Program-made: the position numbers and the translations under genes
From: Phycisphaerae bacterium
Lineage (GTDB): Bacteria > Planctomycetota > Phycisphaerae > Phycisphaerales > SM1A02
Reading direction: 5' to 3'
Length of the DNA stretch: 5,513 bases
Assembly (NCBI GenBank): GCA_030432455.1
Contig: JAUIHC010000226.1
Location: 1 to 5,513 of the forward strand
In this document: positions 1 to 5,513 of the stretch, piece by piece
Position numbering within the stretch: the stretch's first letter is position 1
Layout of the letters: the number at the start of each line of letters is the position of its first letter
Notes under the pieces: generated by a model
What the model saw: only the letters and a program-made list of their open reading frames with translations
The model's database searches: none
What the model was told of the DNA's origin: nothing

Positions 1-3000
1 CGCGACCCGTCTGGCGGATTCGGCGGACGACCGCACGGTCGAGCCCGGGCCCGCGATCGGGGCGTCGTCGGGCCCGTTGCTGCCGCATCAGTACGGACTC
101 TGGTCGAAGCATCGCGATGATCCCGATCTGGTGAGCCTGCTGGGGCGGGTGGTCTTCGAGATTCGCGGGGCCGTGGACCCCGACCGTTGGCGGGAGGCCC
201 ACGCGGCAGTCGTGGCTCGACATCAGGCGTTACGGGCGGCGATCCATCCCGGGCCCGACGGTCCGATGCTGATCGCGGATGCCGCAGACTCGGCCGCGGT
301 GGCCTTGGGGGTGGTACGACTGGATGGCGTGGGGCAGGACACGCCGCTCGACGATCCGGCGATTCGAGACCCGATCGTCGAGTTCATCGCCCGTCCGGTG
401 AATCTCGAGCGTGGACCACTTCATGAGGCGCGGCTGTGGCGACTCGGCGAGGGCAGCGACCGCTGGATCTTCGCCTCGCGGACCGCGCATCTCATCGGTG
501 ATCTCTGGTCGCGGCGGGTCTATCTTCGTGATCTTGCCGAGGCGCTCGACGGGCATGCCCTGTCGCCGGTGCCGGGATTCGTCGACGTCGCGGCGTGGTG
601 GTCCGATCGAGACCGCGACGAGAAGGCCGACGAGGCGTTCTGGCGGAGTCTCCGTCCGGCCGATCCCTCGCCCGCATCGCTGGGACGGGTGCGGGACGAC
701 GACGAGCCGACCACGAACTGGCAATGCGGTGCGGGGCACCGGATCGACGCCAAGGCCTCTGCCGCGGTGGACCGACTGGCCCGCGCCACCGGGGCGACCC
801 GGAGCGGGGTGCTGGCGGCTGCATGGGGAGCGTGGACGGCGGCCCTGTGCGGCCGGGACGAGATCGTGCTGGGCACCGCGGTTTCGGTACGGGATCATCC
901 CGATCTCGACGAGGTCTATGGTCATTTCTCCGCGAATGTGCCGCTGCCGATCCTCGCGGCCGAGGATCAGCCATTCGAGGTGGTGGTCCGGACGGTCGCC
1001 GAGCGTCTGGCTCGAGTGCGTCGTCATGCCCGGGTGCCGCTGGGCTCCATCGCGCGGTGGTGGGGCGCCGAACCCGGCCGTCCACTGTTTGCGATCGGCT
1101 TCGTCGATCACTTCGACGAGTCGTACGGATGGCGTCCGCCCGGGGTGGAGGTGACGCCGTGCGATCCGTCGAGCATCGACGCGGCGATCGAGGTCGAGCT
1201 CTACGTCCGCGGGGACGCGAGCGGCATCGATCTGCTCGTGAACTTCTCACGCCGCTTCGGATCGCCGCAGGCGTGGTCGCGGCTGCTCGAAGACTTCGCC
1301 GCGTTCGTGATCGCGGCGGTCGACTCGCCCGCGACCCGCCTCGGCGACCTGCCGTTGACCGCGGGACCAACGGTGCTCGACGGCGGCCCCGGCGACGCGT
1401 CGGTCCCGGTGATCGACCGCGTGCTGGCCGGACTCGATCGCACTCCCGATCGGATCGCGGTCATCGATCGTCGGGGCGACGTGACGGCTGCGGACCTTCG
1501 TCACGACCTCGACCGGGTCGCCGCGGCGGCGGTGGGGCGAGGCTGGCAGGGACGACGGGTCGCGATGCGACTCGAGCGCGACCGCACGCAGATCGCGGCC
1601 CTGCTCGGACTCTGGCGGGCGGGCGTGACCGTGGTGCCGATCGGCGGCGACGATCCCGAGGAACGCGTGCGTCGCATTCTCGACGAGGTTCGGCCGGTCG
1701 CGATCGTGACCGACCGTGACGACGACGACCGGACGGTGTCGGCCGCGACGCTTCTTGCGTCGGCCCACGAAATCGTCGGATCATGGCCCTCGATCGATCC
1801 CGACTCGATTGCGTACGTCCTGCACACCAGCGGCTCGACCGGGCGGCCGCGCGGCGTGCCGATCCGGCACGGGGCCGCGGGCATGATCCTGCAGGCGATG
1901 GCCGAACTCGTCGGTCCGTTCGAAGGTGGCCGCATGCTGGCGACCACCACCGTCGGCTTCGACATCTTCGTCGTCGATCAACTGCTGGCCCTCGCTGCGG
2001 GCGGCACCACGGTGATCGCGGACGACGGCCTGCTGAACGATCCCCGGGGGCTGGTCGAGTTCGCCGCCCGGCATCGCACCGATCTCGTGCAGACCACGCC
2101 CGCCCGCCTGCGGCAGATGCTCGCCGCGGGCTGGCGACCCGCCGTCCGCGACCGCGTGATCTCCGGTGGAGAACCGTTGGACCCGCCGCTTCGGGATGAA
2201 CTCGTCCGCGACGGGGCCCGGCTCTACAACGTGTACGGGCCGACCGAGGCGACGGTGTGGGCAACCGGCGAGGCGGTCGCCGCGACGGGGCCGATCACGA
2301 TCGGCCGCCCGCTACCGGGCTGGTCGGTGGTGGTGCGGGATCGACTCGATCGCGACCTGCCGCCCGGCGTGCAGGGGAGGATCGACATCCTCGGCGCCGG
2401 GGTCGCGGACGGCTATCTCGACCGACCCGACGCGACCGTGGCCGCGTTCCGGACCGAGCCCGACGGACGCAGGACGCATCGCACCGGCGACCTCGGCCGC
2501 GTCCGCCGCGACGGACGTCTGGAGTGCGGCGGCCGCGTCGACGACCGGATCAAGATCCGCGGCATCCGCATCGAACCGGGCGAGATCGAGCAGGCGGTGC
2601 TCGCGATCACCGAGTGCCGGACCGTGGTCGCCGCGGCCCGGACGCTCGATGGCGGCGACTCCGAACCCCGGATCGTCGTCTGGCACGACGGTCCCGACCT
2701 CGATGCCGCCGCGGTTCGATCCGCGCTGCGATCTCATCTGCCCGAGCCCGCGATTCCCGCTCGGTTCGTGCGGGTCATCGAGTGGCCGACCACCGCGTCG
2801 GGCAAACTCGATCGCCGCGCCGTCACCGAACGCGCGTCGGCTCCCGTGGAGATCGCCGAGGGGAGCCGAAGGCAGGTTCGGTCCGCGGACCGAGGCGGCG
2901 ACGAGTTCGTCACGATCGTCCGGCACGCGGCGGGCCGGGTGCTTGGCATCGAGGTCGCGGCGGACGCCGATCTCCTCGCCCTCGGCGACTCGATCGCTTC

Positions 3001-3859
3001 GGTGCGGATCGCCCTCGAACTGGAACGGCGACTCGGGCGCCCGGTTCCGATCGGGTGGATCGGCTCGCATCCGACGCCCGTGCACCTGGCTGCGGCGATC
3101 GCCCGAGGCATCCACGACGAGGCCGCGACGCCGCTGCATCGGCTGGGGACGATCGAGCCGTCGCCCGGCGCTCCGGTGATGATCGCGCTGCCCGGACTCG
3201 GGGGCACGATCCACAGCTGGCGACGGGTCGCAGACCGACTCTCACCCGATCTGACGGTGCTGGCGTCGCCCTTCGCGGGCATCGACGGCGGGCCGCCGCT
3301 CGACCGGATCGAGGCGATGGCCGATCGCGTCGGCGACACTGCCCGCGCCGCGGGGGTCCAAGAGGCGATGGTGGTCGGGTACTCGTTCGGCGGATTGGTC
3401 GCCTGGTCGCTCGCCGCCCGGGCGGCCTCGCACGGCCTCACGATCTCGAGCGTGGGGCTGGTGGACACCGTGGTGCCCTTCGGCCCGGTCGCCCGCTGGA
3501 CCCGCCGACTGCGCCGACTCGGACGACGGTCGCGATTCGCCTTCGACCCGGTCGCCGGACTCAGGGCCGCGGATCGCGAAGGCCGGGGTTTCGAAGCCCT
3601 CGCCCGCACCATCGCGGCCGGGCGCCGCGCGTGGCGTCGGTATCGACCGGAGCCCCTCGACGCGTCGAGCAATCGAGTGATTCTCTTCCGCACCGACGAC
3701 GGTCCGGTCCGCCGGATGCCCGACGGTGCGGGAGGGTGGTCTCGGCACGCCCCGGATCTCCGGCTGGTCGATCTGCCGGGAAGTCACCTCGGAGTCTTCG
3801 ACCCGCCCGCGGTCGATCAACTGGCGGCGGTGCTGGGAGGGGAAGAGAAGAGGACATAG
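1..3859 (+). CDS. Nonribosomal peptide synthetase, termination module C-A-PCP-TE (5' partial)
   Basis: Cytoplasmic assembly-line enzyme that activates one amino acid, joins it to an upstream acyl or peptidyl chain and releases the product. Residues are numbered from the TTG at 77. Domains in order: condensation (about 2-430), adenylation (445-915), carrier (943-1012), thioesterase (1030-1255), ending at TAG 3857-3859. The frame is open leftwards to the first full codon at 2, with no ATG or GTG, and the C-domain N-terminal motif starts right at residue 2. The TTG is therefore almost certainly an internal Leu codon and the gene starts outside the window. The 25 extra residues (Ala, Asp, Gly and Pro rich) look like an interdomain linker, so an earlier carrier domain upstream is likely but unproven. 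The only neighbour is a convergent ABC exporter 42 bp away. Family assignment is very secure; the product is unknown. Confidence 0.96.
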   Translation, partial: ATRLADSADDRTVEPGPAIGASSGPLLPHQYGLWSKHRDDPDLVSLLGRVVFEIRGAVDPDRWREAHAAVVARHQALRAAIHPGPDGPMLIADAADSAAVALGVVRLDGVGQDTPLDDPAIRDPIVEFIARPVNLERGPLHEARLWRLGEGSDRWIFASRTAHLIGDLWSRRVYLRDLAEALDGHALSPVPGFVDVAAWWSDRDRDEKADEAFWRSLRPADPSPASLGRVRDDDEPTTNWQCGAGHRIDAKASAAVDRLARATGATRSGVLAAAWGAWTAALCGRDEIVLGTAVSVRDHPDLDEVYGHFSANVPLPILAAEDQPFEVVVRTVAERLARVRRHARVPLGSIARWWGAEPGRPLFAIGFVDHFDESYGWRPPGVEVTPCDPSSIDAAIEVELYVRGDASGIDLLVNFSRRFGSPQAWSRLLEDFAAFVIAAVDSPATRLGDLPLTAGPTVLDGGPGDASVPVIDRVLAGLDRTPDRIAVIDRRGDVTAADLRHDLDRVAAAAVGRGWQGRRVAMRLERDRTQIAALLGLWRAGVTVVPIGGDDPEERVRRILDEVRPVAIVTDRDDDDRTVSAATLLASAHEIVGSWPSIDPDSIAYVLHTSGSTGRPRGVPIRHGAAGMILQAMAELVGPFEGGRMLATTTVGFDIFVVDQLLALAAGGTTVIADDGLLNDPRGLVEFAARHRTDLVQTTPARLRQMLAAGWRPAVRDRVISGGEPLDPPLRDELVRDGARLYNVYGPTEATVWATGEAVAATGPITIGRPLPGWSVVVRDRLDRDLPPGVQGRIDILGAGVADGYLDRPDATVAAFRTEPDGRRTHRTGDLGRVRRDGRLECGGRVDDRIKIRGIRIEPGEIEQAVLAITECRTVVAAARTLDGGDSEPRIVVWHDGPDLDAAAVRSALRSHLPEPAIPARFVRVIEWPTTASGKLDRRAVTERASAPVEIAEGSRRQVRSADRGGDEFVTIVRHAAGRVLGIEVAADADLLALGDSIASVRIALELERRLGRPVPIGWIGSHPTPVHLAAAIARGIHDEAATPLHRLGTIEPSPGAPVMIALPGLGGTIHSWRRVADRLSPDLTVLASPFAGIDGGPPLDRIEAMADRVGDTARAAGVQEAMVVGYSFGGLVAWSLAARAASHGLTISSVGLVDTVVPFGPVARWTRRLRRLGRRSRFAFDPVAGLRAADREGRGFEALARTIAAGRRAWRRYRPEPLDASSNRVILFRTDDGPVRRMPDGAGGWSRHAPDLRLVDLPGSHLGVFDPPAVDQLAAVLGGEEKRT
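80..1366 (+). other. Condensation (C) domain with degenerate HHxxxDG motif
   Basis: Forms the peptide bond between the upstream donor thioester and the amino acid on this module's carrier. Seen, numbered from the TTG at 77: C1-like LPHQYGLW (2-9), C2 RHQALR (48-53), C3 AHLIGDL (137-143) followed by WS, C4-like FVDVAAW (168-174), C5-like YGHFSANVPLPI (281-292), C6 QPFE (298-301), C7 RPLFAIGF (335-342), and the usual C-terminal end near 420-427. In C3 the canonical HHxxxDG has lost its first His (Ala137) and its Gly (Leu143). The catalytic second His (His138, codon 488-490) and the structural Asp (Asp142) remain. An active enzyme is therefore plausible. It is not a cyclization domain, which would have DxxxxD, nor the HRxxxDD type of glycopeptide X domains. 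I cannot say whether it accepts an L- or D-configured donor. Confidence 0.92.
1409..2821 (+). other. Adenylation (A) domain, predicted glycine-activating
   Basis: Activates an amino acid as the aminoacyl-AMP and loads it on the carrier. Seen, numbered from the TTG at 77: A2-like LWRAGVTVVPI (512-522), A3 P-loop HTSGSTGRPRG (583-593, Arg where Lys is usual), A4 GFD (627-629), A5 YNVYGPTE (717-724), A6 GRIDILGAGVADGYL (767-781), A7 RTGDL (802-806), A8 from GRVDDRIKIRG (819-829) to PGEIE (834-838), and A10 SGKLDR (908-913) with the catalytic Lys910. Alignment by eye to GrsA gives the specificity residues Asp629, Ile630, Val633, Gln672, Ile695, Gly697, Val719, Val727, Trp728, Lys910. This matches the established glycine code at six of ten positions, with only Leu/Ile/Val swaps elsewhere. 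The glycine prediction is inference from that match. Confidence 0.93.
2903..3112 (+). other. Peptidyl carrier (T/PCP) domain
   Basis: Carries the growing chain as a thioester on a phosphopantetheine arm. The attachment motif is LGDSIAS (969-975 counted from the TTG at 77), with Ser972 (codon 2990-2992) as the modified residue. The helix after it (VRIALELERRLG) and the later PIGWIGSHPTPVHLAAAI stretch fit the carrier fold. Asp in front of the serine (GDS rather than GHS) is seen in a minority of carriers, often those before epimerization domains or in aryl carriers. No epimerization domain follows here: a thioesterase does, so the GDS form is not diagnostic. The linker to the A domain (914-942) is charged and low in complexity. 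Confidence 0.93.
3164..3841 (+). other. Type I thioesterase (TE) domain, chain release
   Basis: Takes the finished chain from the carrier onto a serine and releases it by hydrolysis or ring closure. Residues are numbered from the TTG at 77. The alpha/beta-hydrolase start is LPGLGGTIHSW (1038-1048). The nucleophile elbow is GYSFGG with Ser1103 (codon 3383-3385), the acid is Asp1130 in LVD, and the base is His1237 in LPGSH. The Ser-Asp gap of 27 residues equals that in the surfactin thioesterase (Ser80, Asp107), and the Ser-His gap of 134 is close to its 127. It is fused in-frame as the last domain, so it is a release domain and not a stand-alone editing type II enzyme. The lid region (1140-1190) is very arginine-rich. 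Whether release is linear or cyclic cannot be read from sequence. Confidence 0.94.
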
Positions 3860-3926
3860 AAGATGGAGGATGAGTCACGAGCGACAGGTCGCCATCGTCC
3901 TCTACTCTCCATTCTCCATCCCCTCC
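3836..3926. terminator. Candidate bidirectional terminator between convergent genes
   Basis: Two nested perfect arms flank the 42 bp gap: GGAGGGGA (3836-3843) pairs with TCCCCTCC (3919-3926), and AGAGGAC (3849-3855) pairs with GTCCTCT (3897-3903). At the centre, GCGAC-AG-GTCGC (3881-3892) is a short palindrome that can fold as a 4-5 bp hairpin. Either transcript leaving the hairpin enters a C-rich, G-poor stretch. There is no clean T-run, so a classic intrinsic terminator is not shown; Rho-dependent ending is an alternative. The arms overlap the last codons of both genes. Confidence 0.35.
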
Positions 3927-5513
3927 TCCGGCCGCGCCGTCTGCACTGCCACCATGTCGCGGTAGGTCGGGCTGCGTTCGAGGAGTTGCTCGTGGGTGCC
4001 GGTCGCGGCGATGGTGCCGTGTTCGAGCACGACGATGAGGTCGGCGTGACGGATCGTGCTCAGCCGGTGGGCGATCGCGAAGGTCGTGCGTCCGGCAAGC
4101 AGGCGTTCGAGGGATTGCTGGATGAGCCGCTCGCTGGCGGTGTCGAGGTTGCTGGTCGCTTCGTCGAGAATGAGGATCCGGGGATCGGCGAGGATCGCCC
4201 GCGCGATCGCGAGGCGCTGTCGCTGGCCGCCCGAGAGCCGCACGCCGCGTTCGCCGATCAGGGTGTCGAAGCCGTCGGGCGTGTCCTCGATGAAGTCGAG
4301 CGCATTCGCGGCGGCTGCGGCCTCGCGGATGCGCTTGGGGGTCGCGTGCCGTCGGCCGAAGGCGATGTTCTCGCCGATCGTGCCGTCGAAGAGGAAGACG
4401 TCCTGTTCCACGATGCCGAGCAGCCGGCGGTAGGCATCGAGTCGGAGGTCGCGGAGATCGACGCCGTCGAGTCGGATGGCGCCCTCGGTCGGATCGAAGA
4501 AGCGGGCGAGCAGGTTGCAGAGCGTCGTCTTGCCTGCCCCCGACGCCCCGACGAAGGCGACCATCGTGCCCGGTTCCGCGGTGAAGGAGACATCGTGCAG
4601 CACCGGCCGCTCGACGCCCGGATAGGAGAACCCGAGCCCCTCGACCTCGACCCGCCCGACCACCGATCCCGGCGCGGGTGACGCGGCGTTCGCTCGATCG
4701 GGCATCTCCAGCGGCTCGTCGAGGAGATCGAGCACGCGGTCGAGACCGGCGAGATTCGTCTGCAGGCTCGTGGCGCTCGACGCGAGCGTCTCGACCGGGC
4801 CCAGCAGCATGACCAGATAGGTCAGGAACATCACGAGGTCGCCGGTCGTGATCGAGCCGTCGATGACCTGAAAGCCGCCGTAGAGCAGCAGGATGGCGCT
4901 CGCGAGCGGAATCGCCAGCGCCCACACCGTCTCGGTGATCCGCGACCACCACCAGACATGAATCTCCTGCCGCGTGAGCAGGTGGTTGCCGCGGACGAAG
5001 CGGGCCGCCTCGCCGCGACCGCGACCGAACGCCCGCACCACCCGCATGCCGCCGAAGACCTCGGTCGCGTGGGCGTCCACGTTCGATCGCTGCGCCCGGA
5101 TGTCGCGATACAGCGGACGAATGCGGCCGATCCAGGTGCGGTGCGTGATCCACACCATCGGCAGCAGACCGATCGCGCCGAGCAGCAGCCGCCAGTCGGT
5201 CACCGCAAGGATCACGAGGCTGCCCGAGAGTTGGATGATCGCCCGCCACGGGTTGTAGAGCAGGCCGAAGATGAGTTCGGCGACCCCGCCCGCGTCCTCG
5301 CGGAGGAGGCTCGCGACCCCGCCCGCCCGGAGCTCGTTCACGCGGTGCAGCGGGAAGCGGACGGCGTGCTCGAAGACCCGCTTGCGGAGATCGACCGCGA
5401 GCGTCCGCGTCGCCTTGGTCGCCTGCCAGCGGCCGACGAGGCTCACCGCGGTCGCGAGCACCGCGACCCCGACCAGTCCGAGGCCGATCGCGACGAGCAG
5501 CCGCTTGGAATCG
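3902..5513 (-). CDS. ABC exporter half-transporter, fused membrane and ATPase domains (5' partial)
   Basis: Inner-membrane ATP-driven exporter of the MsbA/ABCB type, working as a dimer. Residues are counted from the GTG at 5461. That GTG sits inside a hydrophobic helix, and the frame stays open for 17 more codons to the window edge, so it is not the start; the first membrane segment and N-terminus are missing. Membrane segments are visible at the edge (to about 9), 75-105 (two), 179-200 and 207-227. ATPase motifs: A-loop Tyr280, Walker A GASGAGKTT (305-313), Q-loop Gln353, signature LSGGQ (409-413), Walker B ILILDE (429-434) with catalytic Glu434, D-loop SNLD (437-440), switch His465. All are consensus, so a homodimer with two active sites is plausible. 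The substrate is unknown; export of the neighbouring synthetase's peptide is inference from adjacency. The ABC exporter family call is secure. Confidence 0.95.
   Translation of the reverse strand, partial: DSKRLLVAIGLGLVGVAVLATAVSLVGRWQATKATRTLAVDLRKRVFEHAVRFPLHRVNELRAGGVASLLREDAGGVAELIFGLLYNPWRAIIQLSGSLVILAVTDWRLLLGAIGLLPMVWITHRTWIGRIRPLYRDIRAQRSNVDAHATEVFGGMRVVRAFGRGRGEAARFVRGNHLLTRQEIHVWWWSRITETVWALAIPLASAILLLYGGFQVIDGSITTGDLVMFLTYLVMLLGPVETLASSATSLQTNLAGLDRVLDLLDEPLEMPDRANAASPAPGSVVGRVEVEGLGFSYPGVERPVLHDVSFTAEPGTMVAFVGASGAGKTTLCNLLARFFDPTEGAIRLDGVDLRDLRLDAYRRLLGIVEQDVFLFDGTIGENIAFGRRHATPKRIREAAAAANALDFIEDTPDGFDTLIGERGVRLSGGQRQRLAIARAILADPRILILDEATSNLDTASERLIQQSLERLLAGRTTFAIAHRLSTIRHADLIVVLEHGTIAATGTHEQLLERSPTYRDMVAVQTARPEEGMENGE
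3906..3919. repeat. Perfect 7-bp tandem duplication (TCTCCAT x2)
   Basis: TCTCCAT occurs twice head to tail. On the minus strand it reads ATGGAGA-ATGGAGA and encodes the final Met-Glu-Asn-Gly-Glu of the ABC exporter just before its TAG. A related ATGGAG stands on the plus strand at 3863-3868, just beyond the synthetase stop. The motif may belong to an interspersed polypurine repeat, but only these copies are visible here. Confidence 0.6.

Noticed and set aside
77..79. TTG at 77 as the synthetase start codon
   Set aside because: The frame stays open to the window edge, the condensation motif begins immediately at this Leu, and there is no convincing ribosome binding site directly upstream. 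It is most likely an internal Leu codon.
485..511. Heterocyclization (Cy) domain or glycopeptide X domain
   Set aside because: The first Asp of DxxxxDxxS is absent (Ala137), and the HRxxxDD motif of X domains is not present. The catalytic His of ordinary condensation domains is kept.
2969..3010. Epimerization domain context suggested by the GDS carrier motif
   Set aside because: No epimerization domain follows the carrier; a thioesterase does. A glycine residue could not be epimerized anyway.
2257..3873. Plus-strand 538-codon open frame overlapping the A, T and TE domains
   Set aside because: Shifted frame of the synthetase. The product is Arg-rich with no recognisable motif, while the in-frame protein carries all the domain motifs.
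3881..3892. Classic intrinsic terminator at the GCGAC-AG-GTCGC palindrome
   Set aside because: The stem is only 4-5 bp and no T-run follows on either strand. It is kept only as part of a weaker bidirectional terminator candidate.
3863..4681. Plus-strand 272-codon open frame just after the synthetase stop, with GAGG 9 bases upstream of its ATG
   Set aside because: It lies almost entirely antisense to the ABC ATPase domain. Its Glu/Asp/Arg-rich, motif-free translation is what the complement of a high-GC ABC gene gives. It would need to overlap the most conserved part of a real gene.
3561..5249. Minus-strand 562-codon open frame spanning both genes
   Set aside because: It is out of frame with the exporter and antisense to the thioesterase. 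The translation is Arg/Pro/His-rich low complexity with no domain. Long spurious frames are expected at this GC.
5459..5461. GTG at 5461 (minus strand) as the ABC exporter start
   Set aside because: It lies in the middle of a hydrophobic helix and the frame continues to the window edge. Exporters of this family have another membrane segment and about 60-80 residues before this point.

Overview
The window comes from a high-GC bacterium (roughly 70% GC by eye, Arg/Asp-rich and Lys-poor proteins). Two large genes converge and both run off the window, so neither start codon is visible. The lineage cannot be fixed from this sequence. A planctomycete of the Phycisphaerae type is a weak guess from composition and from the polypurine repeat between the genes; actinobacteria or myxobacteria are not excluded.

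Left and centre (1-3859, + strand): the 3' part of a nonribosomal peptide synthetase gene, holding one full termination module in the order condensation (C), adenylation (A), peptidyl carrier (T/PCP), thioesterase (TE). All A, T and TE core residues are present. The ten-residue specificity code reads D-I-V-Q-I-G-V-V-W-K, which is the known glycine code (D-I-L-Q-L-G-L-I-W-K) with only aliphatic swaps, so the last residue added is predicted to be glycine. The C domain is unusual: HHxxxDG has become AHLIGDL, keeping the catalytic His and the Asp but losing the first His and the Gly. The reading frame is open to the left edge, so earlier modules may lie upstream.

Junction (3860-3901): only 42 bp separate the two stop codons. 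The surrounding 90 bp form a strand-switched purine/pyrimidine inverted repeat around a small hairpin, a plausible bidirectional transcription end.

Right (3902-5513, - strand): most of a half-size ABC exporter with an N-terminal membrane domain and a C-terminal ATPase with every catalytic motif intact. The first membrane segment lies outside the window.

Together the genes look like the edge of a small peptide natural-product cluster: the synthetase finishes and releases a peptide ending in glycine, and the exporter may carry it out of the cell. That link rests on adjacency only. I found no RNA gene, CRISPR array, insertion sequence or clearly new system.
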